From contig JAEYWB010000469.1 of the NCBI GenBank assembly GCA_023429275.1, positions 1 to 8,659 on the forward strand: a stretch of DNA of 8,659 bases, given 5' to 3'. The DNA is from Planctomycetota bacterium (GTDB lineage: Bacteria; Planctomycetota; Planctomycetia; Planctomycetales; Planctomycetaceae). Both the position numbers and the translations under genes were made by a program. Positions within the stretch are counted from its first letter, which is position 1. The number at the start of each line of letters is the position of its first letter. The notes under the pieces were generated by a model. It was given only the letters and a program-made list of their open reading frames with translations, made no database searches and was not told where the DNA came from. Shown piece by piece: positions 1 through 7,888 of the stretch.

Positions 1-25
1 CCCCGTCGACGAGGACGAATCGAAT

Positions 26-568
26 CTACTTGGGAGTGACGATGACTTTCGCCTTCTCGATCTTCTGGTCCTGCAGGGGACGGTCATCGGCGTTCGTCTT
101 CGACTTGCCGATCTTCAGGACGGTCTGCAGGCTCGCATCGTCAGCGGTCTGGCCGAAGCCCGTGTACTTGTTGTCGAGGCTCGGGACGTCGGCGAGGCAG
201 AGGAAGAACTGCGATCCGGCCGAATTCGGATCGCTCGTGCGGGCCATCGAGAGGACTCCCGGCTTGTGGAGCTTCTTGTTGAACTCCTGCGCGATCTTGT
301 AGCCGGGTCCCCCCGTGCCGGTCCCCTGGGGGCAACCGGCCTGGATCACGAAGCCGTCGATGACGCGATGGAAGATGATCCCGTCGTAGAACCCGCTCCG
401 CACCAGGCCGATCAGGTTCTTGCAGTGGCCGGGAGCGACGTCCGGCCAGAGGTCGAGGAGGATCTTGCCGGCGGTCGTCTGAAACTCGACCTGGTAGGTA
501 TTCTTGCCGAAATCGACATCCTTGGTGTTGGTGTCGACGTCGGACTTGTAGTTCTTGATTTCAGGCAT
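26..568 (-). CDS. Cyclophilin-type peptidyl-prolyl cis-trans isomerase
   Basis: A 180-residue enzyme of the cyclophilin family, which interconverts cis and trans X-Pro peptide bonds during protein folding. The core runs from about residue 24 to 155. It contains the catalytic segment FHRVIDGFVIQAG (residues 66-78), where R68, F73 and Q76 match human cyclophilin A R55, F60 and Q63. It also has GVLSMAR (104-110), SQFFL (119-123) and LDNKYTGFG (131-139). The position matching the cyclosporin-contacting Trp121 of cyclophilin A is a serine (S130), so weak drug binding is expected; this is an inference. There is no signal peptide, so it is probably cytoplasmic. The N-terminus has about 20 extra polar residues, and the tail after residue 150 is rich in Lys and Asp. 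The ATG at 568 has only a weak purine stretch upstream. The gene is divergent from carA across a 307-base gap. The family call is secure; the physiological client is unknown. Confidence 0.95.
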   Translation of the reverse strand: MPEIKNYKSDVDTNTKDVDFGKNTYQVEFQTTAGKILLDLWPDVAPGHCKNLIGLVRSGFYDGIIFHRVIDGFVIQAGCPQGTGTGGPGYKIAQEFNKKLHKPGVLSMARTSDPNSAGSQFFLCLADVPSLDNKYTGFGQTADDASLQTVLKIGKSKTNADDRPLQDQKIEKAKVIVTPK

Positions 569-781
569 TCAGGGTCTCGGGATCTTGTCCCGGGGAGGCC
601 GTCTCTGAGCCAACCTCATGCTTCGTCCGGGTGGACGGAAGCCATTACGGGGCTGCGGAGCCGGATTGTGCCGGGAAGGGTTGCGGTTTCCGCATGCAGA
701 ATAGCGTCGCAAAAGGCGGGAGTCTCGCGTGTGAACAATCTCCCTCTCCGGTCTTTTCCACACTTTCGACACCCCGCCGCG

Positions 782-787
782 TATGAT
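782..787 (+). promoter_or_regulatory. Candidate -10 box for carA
   Basis: TATGAT matches five of six bases of the bacterial -10 consensus in an otherwise GC-rich gap, about 90 bases upstream of the carA start. If used, it gives a leader of roughly 80 bases containing the 822-833 palindrome. No good -35 hexamer sits at 16-18 bases upstream, so this is tentative. The reverse complement (TATCAT, 788-783) matches equally well and could instead serve the divergent cyclophilin gene. Confidence 0.3.
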
Positions 788-860
788 AGAACCCGTCGAA
801 TTTTGGCCCGCACGGGGTCCGCTCCGCGCGGAGTCGCAGTGAAGGGGACGAGTGTTCACG

Positions 861-866
861 AGGGGG
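861..866 (+). promoter_or_regulatory. Ribosome binding site of carA
   Basis: AGGGGG lies nine bases before the ATG at 876. It is a good Shine-Dalgarno sequence at normal spacing and supports that start. The product begins MAKPAKLALADG, which matches where CarA proteins normally begin. Confidence 0.6.
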
Positions 867-875
867 ACTGCTTGA

Positions 876-2012
876 ATGGCGAAACCGGCGAAGCTGGCGC
901 TGGCGGACGGAACGGTATTTACAGGACAGGCTTTCGGCGCCGAGGCTGAAGTCTGCGGGGAAGTGGTGTTTAACACCAGCATGTCGGGCTATCAGGAGAT
1001 CCTGACGGATCCGTCATACAACGGGCAGATCGTCTGCATGACGTATCCCCTGATCGGAAATTACGGCATCAACGCCGAGGACGTCGAAAGCGGCCGGCTG
1101 GCGATCCGGGGCTTCATCGTCCGGGAGGCATGCGCGGAACCGAGCAATTACCGCTCGGAAATGTCGCTCGACGCTTACCTGAAGAAGAACAACGTCCCCG
1201 GAATCGAGGGGTTCGACACCCGGGCCCTCGTCCGCAAGCTGCGGGTCGAGGGGGCGATGACGGGAGTCCTGTCTTCCATCGACCTCGACGATGCCTCCCT
1301 GATCCGGAAGGCCCAGGGGTGGAATATCGTCGGGCATGACCTGGTGCGCGAAGTCGCGCCGAAGTCGGCCTCGGCCTGGAAGGAAGGGCTGCACAAGCTC
1401 GAACGGCCGGCGGGGGTCAAGGCGAACGGCAATGGCCATCGGCCCCACGTCGTCGCCCTCGACTACGGAATGAAGTGGAACATCCCCCGTCACCTGACCG
1501 AGATGGGCTGCGACGTCACGGTCATGCCGGGGACTGCCACCGCGGACGAAGTCCTGGCGAAGAATCCGGACGGCGTCTTCCTCTCGAACGGGCCTGGCGA
1601 CCCCCGTCCGCTCAACTACGCGGTCGACACGATCCGCGGGCTGCTCGGGAAGAAGCCGATCTTCGGCATCTGTCTCGGCCACCAGCTCCTCGGTCTGGCC
1701 CTCGGCGGCGAAATCTACAAGCTGAAGTTCGGCCACCGGGGGGGAAACCAGCCGGTCATGAACAAGGAGACCGTCAAGGTCGAGATCACCTCGCAGAACC
1801 ACGGCTTCGCTCTCGCTCCCGACAAGCTGCCGGGCGACGTCGAGGTGACGCACATCAACCTGAACGACAACACGGTCGAGGGGATCCGAAGCAAAGAGCG
1901 GGCGGCGTTCAGCGTGCAGTATCACCCCGAAGCGTCTGCCGGCCCGCACGACAGCAACTACCTGTTCGGCGAGTTCCAGAAGCTGATGACGGCGAGGGCG
2001 GCCGCAAAATAG
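876..2012 (+). CDS. carA: Carbamoyl-phosphate synthase small (glutaminase) subunit
   Basis: CarA hydrolyses glutamine and passes ammonia to CarB, which makes carbamoyl phosphate for pyrimidine and arginine synthesis in the cytoplasm. The 378 residues have the usual length and two-domain layout. The N-terminal CPSase small-chain domain (about 3-150) includes the family signatures FNTSMSGYQEILTDPSY (32-48) and GFDTRALVR (112-120). The class I glutamine amidotransferase domain (about 190-375) has SNGPGDP (237-243), the nucleophile elbow GICLGHQ with Cys266, KLKFGHRGGNQPV (282-294), QNHGF (307-311), and the catalytic YHPEAS with His350 and Glu352. All key residues are intact. A good ribosome binding site precedes the start. 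carB does not follow: the next gene is unrelated and begins 165 bases later, so the two subunits are encoded apart or carB lies elsewhere. The function is certain from family motifs. Confidence 0.98.
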   Translation: MAKPAKLALADGTVFTGQAFGAEAEVCGEVVFNTSMSGYQEILTDPSYNGQIVCMTYPLIGNYGINAEDVESGRLAIRGFIVREACAEPSNYRSEMSLDAYLKKNNVPGIEGFDTRALVRKLRVEGAMTGVLSSIDLDDASLIRKAQGWNIVGHDLVREVAPKSASAWKEGLHKLERPAGVKANGNGHRPHVVALDYGMKWNIPRHLTEMGCDVTVMPGTATADEVLAKNPDGVFLSNGPGDPRPLNYAVDTIRGLLGKKPIFGICLGHQLLGLALGGEIYKLKFGHRGGNQPVMNKETVKVEITSQNHGFALAPDKLPGDVEVTHINLNDNTVEGIRSKERAAFSVQYHPEASAGPHDSNYLFGEFQKLMTARAAAK

Positions 2013-2100
2013 CGGGGCCGGTCGGACGTCACGAAACCTCGAGGAACGGGCCAGGGTACGCGTCGGGACGGATGATCCCTTCGCTGCGGTGATTCCAGGG

Positions 2101-2119
2101 CGCGTCCTGCCAGGACGCG
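2101..2119. repeat. 19-base palindrome downstream of carA, possible hairpin
   Basis: CGCGTCCTG (2101-2109) and its exact reverse complement CAGGACGCG (2111-2119) flank a single C. In RNA this would form a strong GC-rich hairpin 88 bases after the carA stop codon. No T run follows, so it is not a textbook intrinsic terminator. It may be a dispersed palindromic repeat or contribute to the transcript end. Confidence 0.45.
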
Positions 2120-2144
2120 GAGGTCAACCACTCCAATCAGAGGT

Positions 2145-2159
2145 GCCGCTGGCAGCGGC
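2145..2159. repeat. 15-base palindrome upstream of the secreted-protein gene
   Basis: GCCGCTG (2145-2151) and CAGCGGC (2153-2159) are exact reverse complements around one base. It lies 25 bases after the 2101-2119 palindrome and 18 bases before the next start codon, where a hairpin could affect translation of that gene. Its role is unknown. Confidence 0.4.
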
Positions 2160-2177
2160 TCCCACGGACGGTTTTCG

Positions 2178-4352
2178 ATGCGACAGGTCATGACGCGGTC
2201 GGTCTCGTGGCTCCTCATCCTGTGCGGCCTCTCGCTGACGTTGAGGGCCGAAGACCTCAACAAGACGACGTCGCTGCGGTTCGTCCCGGCGAGCGCGGCG
2301 TTCTTCACGTCGTCGCTGCGGCTCGGGGAACAGTACGACGTCTTCGTCAAGAGCCGGGCGTATGAGCAGCTCGCGCAGCTGCCGGGAGTCCAGCTCGGGC
2401 TGAGCCTGCTGGACGCCCAGTATCGCAAGTCGGACTTCACACCGATCCGGAACTTTCTGAAGCAGAAAGAGAACAAGGAGCTTGTCGCGCTGCTGTCGGA
2501 TGCAGTCGCGAGCGAGGTGTTCGTCTACGGCGATGTCGGCCTCGTCGAGCTGATGACCTTGCTGCAGGACATCTCGAACCAGGGCCGCATGGCGAGCGCC
2601 CAGGTGGAGCTGGCGAATCAGGAAGACTCCGAGCAGGCCCAGCTCGAGATTGTCCGGGGCATCCTGCAGCGGCTGAACAACAATCACGAAAAGCTCCGCC
2701 TCTCTCCGTTTGTCTTCGGGGCGAAGGTTTCGGACACCGAACGCGCCTTGCGGCAGATCGGCCGGCTCCAGCCGATTCTCGAGCAGGTGGCCCCGGCGCT
2801 CGAAGACGACGTCAAGGTGACGTTCGCCCGCACGAAGATCGGGACCGGGGGAGACTTTCTCACCCTGACAATCGATCTCGGGTCAATCGACTGGAGCGAG
2901 CTCGAAGAGACGATTCCCGAAGACCTCCAGGGCGACGCCTCGACGCTGATCGATTTCCTGAAGACCAAGAAGGTCACGGTGGCACTCGGGGTTCAGGACG
3001 GCTACCTGCTCTTCTCGATGGCGGAAGGGATCGGCCACCTGCAGACGCTCGGCGAGGGAGATTCGCTCGGCGATATCCCCGAGTTCCAGAAGGTGCTGCA
3101 GCACCAGGACCAGCGGGTGACGAGCCTGTGGTATGCGAGCAAGGCGATCAGCTCCGTTCAGCAGCAGTCGGCTGCGAGCCAGGCGATGATGGTCAGCGGC
3201 TTTCTCCGCGCTGCGATGTCCTCTTCCAACACCCCCGAGGCGACCAAGAAGGAGTTCGAGAAGGACCTGAAGGTCCTCGAAGACAAGATCACGGAAGAGA
3301 TGTCGATCCCTCCGCACGCGACGGTCGGATGCAGCTTCCTGACGGCCCGCGGCAGCGAGACCTTCAACTACCAGGTCGGTGAGTTTGCCGGAACGGGGGG
3401 GACTCCCCTGCCGATCCTGCAGCATGTCGGAGGCGACCCGCTGCTGTTCAATGCGACGCGGACTCCGATGTCGGTCGCGGAGTACGACGAGCTCCGGCCG
3501 ATCTTCCAGAAGCTCTACGAGTACGCGAACATCGCCGTCCTCTCGAACATCGACGAGGACGACAAGGAGAAGTACGAGCACATCCGCGATCTCGCGGTGC
3601 CGGTGGCGCAGAAGCTCGACACGATTCTTCACGACCACCTCGTTCCCGCGCTGGCGGACGGCCAGCGAGCTTTCGTCATCGACTCGAAGATCGAGTCGAA
3701 GCAATGGCTGCGGGACATGCCGGAATCCTCGCAGCCGCTGCCGATGTTCGAGTTCTCGATGGTCCTCGGGATCACCAGCGCGGATCAGTTCAAGGAGGGG
3801 GTCTATTCCCTCTACCAGCTGTTCGGCGAGATCATGCAGATCTTGCACAAGGAGAACCCGGACGAATTCCCGGAATTCACCCTGCCGCAGATCGAGGAGA
3901 AGTCCGGCGGGGACGCGGGGGGCGAACTCTTCTCGCTCGTCATGCCGGACGAGGCGGGAATCGACCCGCAGGTCGCCGGGTGCCTGGGTGTCAGTGCCGA
4001 CTTCGCGATCTTCACGACGTCGGTCCCGCAGGTCGCCCGCGTGCTCAAGGAGACGCCGTTCAAGTTCCAGGGCCCGCTCGCCGGACATCCCGAAAAACTC
4101 CTGAACGCACGGCACTTCAACTTCGCGAGAGTGATCGAAACGATCCAGCCCTGGGTGGGATACGGCTTTGAGGTCGCCCTCGCGCAGTCGGGCGAGGAGA
4201 GCAACTTTGCGGTCGAAGCGGTCCACGGCCAGATCGACACGATCCTCGAAGTCCTCAAGTGCTACCGCGGGACGAGCTCTATCTCCTACGAGGAGAAGGG
4301 GGCGATCGTGACGCACTCGGAGTCGCACTTCGAAGACCTGGCTGCTGAGTAA
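2178..4352 (+). CDS. Large exported protein of unknown function, DUF3352-like, with two related halves
   Basis: I do not recognise a specific function. The 724 residues start with a Sec signal peptide: a positive n-region (MRQVMTRS), a hydrophobic core (SWLLILCGLSLTL) and a likely cut after residue 24 (LRA|ED). No other clear membrane segment follows, so it is probably periplasmic or secreted. It is acidic and mixes amphipathic helices with beta strands. Residues 31-325 and about 410-657 appear to be two copies of one module. In each, a VPxxAAFF/VGGDPLLF-type opening is followed by a helix rich in Tyr, Glu and Leu. Next comes a strand (PFVFGAKV at 177-184; FEFSMVLG at 524-531), then a helix, then GGDFLTLTIDL/GGELFSLVMP. 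A LGVxxxxxxF segment follows (ALGVQDGYLLFS; CLGVSADFAIFT). This resembles the DUF3352 style of planctomycete proteins, but the assignment is tentative. ATG 2178 has a weak GGACGG upstream; the in-frame ATG at 2190 is an alternative start that keeps the signal peptide. Confidence 0.85.
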   Translation: MRQVMTRSVSWLLILCGLSLTLRAEDLNKTTSLRFVPASAAFFTSSLRLGEQYDVFVKSRAYEQLAQLPGVQLGLSLLDAQYRKSDFTPIRNFLKQKENKELVALLSDAVASEVFVYGDVGLVELMTLLQDISNQGRMASAQVELANQEDSEQAQLEIVRGILQRLNNNHEKLRLSPFVFGAKVSDTERALRQIGRLQPILEQVAPALEDDVKVTFARTKIGTGGDFLTLTIDLGSIDWSELEETIPEDLQGDASTLIDFLKTKKVTVALGVQDGYLLFSMAEGIGHLQTLGEGDSLGDIPEFQKVLQHQDQRVTSLWYASKAISSVQQQSAASQAMMVSGFLRAAMSSSNTPEATKKEFEKDLKVLEDKITEEMSIPPHATVGCSFLTARGSETFNYQVGEFAGTGGTPLPILQHVGGDPLLFNATRTPMSVAEYDELRPIFQKLYEYANIAVLSNIDEDDKEKYEHIRDLAVPVAQKLDTILHDHLVPALADGQRAFVIDSKIESKQWLRDMPESSQPLPMFEFSMVLGITSADQFKEGVYSLYQLFGEIMQILHKENPDEFPEFTLPQIEEKSGGDAGGELFSLVMPDEAGIDPQVAGCLGVSADFAIFTTSVPQVARVLKETPFKFQGPLAGHPEKLLNARHFNFARVIETIQPWVGYGFEVALAQSGEESNFAVEAVHGQIDTILEVLKCYRGTSSISYEEKGAIVTHSESHFEDLAAE

Positions 4353-4369
4353 GAGCGGAACCGGATCAC

Positions 4370-4471
4370 CACCAGGACACCAAGGCACCAGGCGGCCGGT
4401 AGAGAATGGCCCTTTGCCGTCGGCTTCTCCTCCTTCGTGTCGTCGTCTCTTCGTGTCTTTGAGCCTTGGTG
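4370..4471. repeat. Inverted repeat made of tandem 8-base units
   Basis: After the stop codon at 4352 the gap holds three tandem 8-mers of consensus CACCARGN at 4370-4377, 4378-4385 and 4386-4393. At 4432-4471 lie five tandem 8-mers of the opposite orientation (consensus NCTTCGTG), the last being CCTTGGTG. The outermost 9 bases, TCACCACCA at 4366-4374 and TGGTGGTGA at 4467-4475, are exactly complementary. The element could fold into a long imperfect hairpin. It looks like a member of a dispersed intergenic family related to the CACGAAG/CACCAAG arrays seen in several bacterial phyla; that link is from memory. Confidence 0.6.
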
Positions 4472-4585
4472 GTGAACTTCCCCGTCTGGCCATCAGCGGG
4501 CAGGTTGTGGCGGGAGGCAGCGAACTCTCATACACTCCCCTCGGTTGAAGAGTCCGTTTCCCATCGACTGTCCCCGCGAAATCCT

Positions 4586-4888
4586 ATGCTCGTTCACGAC
4601 GTTTTCTTCACGCTCGAAGACGCCTCTCCCGCCCAGGTCGACGCCCTTGTGGCGGCGTGCCACAAGTACCTGAAGGACCATCCCGGAGTGGTCTTCTTCG
4701 CGGCCGGAAAGGTTGCGAGCGACCTGGCCCGTCCGGTGAACGACCGGATGTACCACGTCGCCCTCCACGTCGCCTTCTCGGATAAGGCGGCGCACGACGC
4801 CTACCAGACCGCTCCGGATCACCTCAAGTTCATCGAAGAGAACAAGCCGAACTGGCGGCAGGTCCGCGTGTTCGATTCCTACTGCTGA
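4586..4888 (+). CDS. Dabb-domain (stress-responsive A/B barrel) protein
   Basis: A 100-residue protein covering one Dabb domain, a small ferredoxin-like alpha+beta barrel that normally dimerises. Visible features are the first strand [10 protein letters not shown] with the family's early His (H4), the helix [16 protein letters not shown], and the characteristic strand-helix [30 protein letters not shown] (split as residues 53-62 and 63-82), including the Y-x4-DH pattern. Biochemical roles vary in this family, and most bacterial members are uncharacterised, so no reaction can be assigned. I chose ATG 4586 because homology starts at once. An in-frame ATG at 4466 would add 40 residues translated from the repeat element upstream and is unlikely. 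There is no Shine-Dalgarno sequence before 4586 (CCCCGCGAAATCCT), so initiation may be leaderless or SD-independent. It is flanked on both sides by tandem-unit inverted repeats and seems to be transcribed alone. Confidence 0.88.
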   Translation: MLVHDVFFTLEDASPAQVDALVAACHKYLKDHPGVVFFAAGKVASDLARPVNDRMYHVALHVAFSDKAAHDAYQTAPDHLKFIEENKPNWRQVRVFDSYC

Positions 4889-4895
4889 GGAAGAA

Positions 4896-4985
4896 GTGGG
4901 TAGTTGGCCGTGGGTAGTGGGTAGCCAGGACCACCGCCCCCCACTGCCATCCTTTGCTACCCACTATCAACTACCTACTACCCAC
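4896..4985. repeat. Inverted repeat with four tandem 7-base units per arm
   Basis: The left arm, 4896-4923, is exactly four heptads: GTGGGTA at 4896-4902, 4910-4916 and 4917-4923, with a diverged GTTGGCC at 4903-4909. The right arm, 4958-4985, is four heptads of the reverse complement: TACCCAC at 4958-4964 and 4979-4985, with two diverged units between. The arms are 28 bases each with a 34-base spacer. A shorter flanking match (AAGAA left, TTTCTTT right) extends the symmetry. It starts eight bases after the Dabb gene stop and ends 11 bases before the next candidate start. It could act as a terminator-like hairpin or be a mobile palindromic repeat. Confidence 0.7.
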
Positions 4986-4996
4986 TTTCTTTCGCC

Positions 4997-5104
4997 ATGG
5001 CCCGCTGGCCTGACAATCTTCGCGCCAACATCTGGGCGATCCTGCTGATCTTCATCGGGTTCCCTCTGCTATGCTGGCTGGCGATCTGGTTCGTCCGGCG
5101 GTAG
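4997..5104 (+). CDS. Possible 35-residue single-span membrane peptide
   Basis: A short frame begins at ATG 4997 and ends at TAG 5102-5104. The peptide starts MARWPDNLRAN, has one hydrophobic stretch of about 21 residues (IWAILLIFIG followed by FPLLCWLAIWF, residues 12-32), and ends VRR. It contains four Trp. Most codons end in G or C, like the recognised genes nearby, which favours real coding. There is no Shine-Dalgarno sequence upstream (the preceding bases are a T/C-rich stretch), and the frame begins right after the heptad inverted repeat. It ends 55 bases before the LarA-like start and could be cotranscribed with it. I recognise no family. It may be a genuine small membrane protein or chance. 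Confidence 0.45.
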   Translation: MARWPDNLRANIWAILLIFIGFPLLCWLAIWFVRR

Positions 5105-5159
5105 CCATCCGGCGCCGCGGGCAGACGCTTCCGTTATTCCTTCGCCTGGATGGCGCACG

Positions 5160-6409
<1,250 letters not shown>

Positions 6410-6487
6410 CGCGCTCCATCCCAATCGTCCTCAAGCACAATGCGGTCCGGCAGCGAGCCTTCGCGGCGTCGGCAAGACGCATGCGAT

Positions 6488-6502
6488 GCCTGGCGTCCAG
6501 GC
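6488..6502. repeat. Short hairpin between the LarA-like gene and the oxidoreductase gene
   Basis: GCCTGG (6488-6493) and CCAGGC (6497-6502) are exact reverse complements around a 3-base loop, in the 137-base gap. There is no T run. It could be a weak transcription pause or simply chance in GC-rich DNA. Confidence 0.25.
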
Positions 6503-6534
6503 GCTCGCCCCGGGCAGGCCGAATGCTTCTCCGG

Positions 6535-6539
6535 TGAGG
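6535..6539 (+). promoter_or_regulatory. Ribosome binding site of the oxidoreductase gene
   Basis: TGAGG lies seven bases before ATG 6547. This spacing fixes the start just ahead of the Tat signal, so the signal peptide is part of the product. Confidence 0.55.
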
Positions 6540-6546
6540 TATCTCG

Positions 6547-7878
6547 ATGTTGACCCGGCAATCACGTCGCCAGTTCCTGGCGGTCAGTGGAACGTGGACC
6601 CTTTCAACCCTCCTCCCCCGCATCGGCCGGGCCGACGCGAACGGCAAGCTCCGCGTGGTGTCGATCGGAACCGGCGGAAAAGGAAAGAGCGACCTGCTGG
6701 AGGTCGCGGGGAGTGACCGGGTCGAGATCGTCGGCCTCTGCAATGTCGAACAGAACAAGGATCACTTCGGCTGGGCGGCCGAGAAGTTCCCGAAGGCGGC
6801 TCACTTCACCGACTGGCGGAAGCTGCTCGAGAAGAGCTCGACCTTCGACGCCGTCATCGTCTCGACCCCGGACCACATGCACGCCCCCATCGCCCTGCCG
6901 GCGATGGAGCTCAAGAAGCACGTCTACTGCCAGAAGCCGCTGACCCACACGGTCCACGAAGCCCGGCAGATGCGGCTGGCCGCCACGAAGGCCAAGGTCG
7001 TCACGCAGATGGGGAACCAGATCCAGTCGCACAAGTTCTACCGCACCGCGGTGAAGCTCGTGCACGACGGGGTGATCGGCAAGGTCCGTGAGGTTCACTC
7101 GTGGCAGAGCGGCAAGCTCGGGTGGATGCTCACCGACGACCGCCCTGCAGGAAGCGACCCGATCCCCTCGACGCTCGACTGGGACGGCTGGCTCGGCGTC
7201 GCTCCCGAGCGGCCCTACAAGGACCGCCTCTACGCCCCGTTCAACTGGCGGGCCTGGCAGGACTTCAGCAGCGGCCAGCTCGGCGACTTCGGCTGCCACA
7301 TCCTCGACCCGGTCTTCAAGGCTCTCAAGCTGACGGGGCCGCTCACCATCTCGGCCGAGGCTCCGCCGCTCAACAAGGAAGTCTGGACGAAGTGGTGTAA
7401 GGTCTCGTACATCTTCCCGGGCAATGACCTCACGGCCGGGCCGAGCATTCCGGTCACCTGGTACGACGGCGAAGGGAAGATGCCTCCCCGCGAGGCGCTC
7501 GGCCTGCCGGAGACGGTGAAGCTGCCCGGCTCGGGATCGGTGCTGATCGGCGACAAGGGCTCGCTGATCATTCCGCACGTCGCGCCGCCGCAGCTCATCG
7601 GGGAAAAGGTCGAAGGGCACAAGTTCGAGTTCGAAGAAGAGCGCAACCACTACACCAGCTGGGCGCACGCCTGCCTCGGTGACGGCGAGGCGACTTCGAA
7701 CTTCGATTACTCCGGACCGCTGACCGAGACGGTGCTCCTGGGGGTGGCGGCGCTCAGGCTGCCGGGAGAATCCCTCGCCTGGGACGCGGCCAAGGGAACC
7801 GTGACGAACTCGCCACGGGCCAACGCCCTCCTTTCGAAGCCCTATCGCAAGGGATGGGAACCGAAGTGGATCTCGTAA
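6547..7878 (+). CDS. Tat-exported Gfo/Idh/MocA family oxidoreductase
   Basis: A 443-residue NAD(P)-dependent oxidoreductase of the glucose-fructose oxidoreductase/inositol dehydrogenase family, expected to act on a sugar or sugar derivative. The N-terminus has a twin-arginine signal (SRRQFLAVSG, residues 6-15), a modest hydrophobic region and a likely cut after ADA (29-31), so it is probably exported folded with its cofactor. The Rossmann domain (about 35-155) has the dinucleotide loop GTGGKG (41-46), STPDHMHAP (106-114), and the active-site lysine motif as CQKPL (K130; QKP in place of the usual EKP). The C-terminal domain contains GQLGDFGCHILDPVF (243-257), with D247 and H251 in the usual catalytic region. 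Length and layout fit the planctomycete-type secreted members with a GFO_IDH_MocA_C2-like C-terminus. The substrate cannot be read from sequence. It lies 137 bases after the LarA-like gene on the same strand; a functional link in hydroxy-acid or sugar use is possible but unproven. Confidence 0.93.
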   Translation: MLTRQSRRQFLAVSGTWTLSTLLPRIGRADANGKLRVVSIGTGGKGKSDLLEVAGSDRVEIVGLCNVEQNKDHFGWAAEKFPKAAHFTDWRKLLEKSSTFDAVIVSTPDHMHAPIALPAMELKKHVYCQKPLTHTVHEARQMRLAATKAKVVTQMGNQIQSHKFYRTAVKLVHDGVIGKVREVHSWQSGKLGWMLTDDRPAGSDPIPSTLDWDGWLGVAPERPYKDRLYAPFNWRAWQDFSSGQLGDFGCHILDPVFKALKLTGPLTISAEAPPLNKEVWTKWCKVSYIFPGNDLTAGPSIPVTWYDGEGKMPPREALGLPETVKLPGSGSVLIGDKGSLIIPHVAPPQLIGEKVEGHKFEFEEERNHYTSWAHACLGDGEATSNFDYSGPLTETVLLGVAALRLPGESLAWDAAKGTVTNSPRANALLSKPYRKGWEPKWIS

Positions 7879-7888
7879 GCGCTCCGTA

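Larger units (their letters stand above)
569..875. other. Divergent intergenic region between the cyclophilin gene and carA
   Basis: This 307-base gap must hold the promoters of both flanking genes. On the plus strand it contains a TATGAT hexamer at 782-787, a perfect 12-base palindrome CTCCGCGCGGAG at 822-833, and the carA ribosome binding site AGGGGG at 861-866. I saw no convincing matching -35 box for either gene. There is no credible coding region: reading frames crossing it are extensions of shadow frames from the flanking genes. There is no clear attenuator or riboswitch. Confidence 0.6.

Noticed and set aside
569..875. Pyrimidine-responsive attenuator or riboswitch ahead of carA
   Set aside because: I found only a 12-base palindrome at 822-833 and no leader peptide, competing hairpins, T run or known aptamer consensus.
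266..949. A 227-residue plus-strand frame across the cyclophilin gene and the divergent gap
   Set aside because: It is antisense to the cyclophilin and runs out of frame into carA; no family features.
1014..1949. A 311-residue minus-strand frame opposite carA
   Set aside because: carA is certain, and the antisense product has no recognisable motif and typical shadow composition.
2883..4535. A 550-residue open frame on the minus strand opposite the exported-protein gene
   Set aside because: It is antisense to a gene with a signal peptide and good codon use. The translation is low-complexity, rich in Arg, Leu, Asp and Val, as expected for shadow frames in GC-rich DNA.
4466..4585. Upstream start adding 40 residues to the Dabb protein
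   Set aside because: The extension begins within the octad repeat and has no family similarity, while the Dabb fold begins right at 4586.
4366..4985. CRISPR array
   Set aside because: The repeats are 7-8 bases, contiguous and inverted, with no spacers of regular length and no cas genes.
6604..7668. A 354-residue minus-strand frame opposite the oxidoreductase
   Set aside because: Shadow of a gene with clear family motifs; composition dominated by Arg, Leu, Val and Asp.
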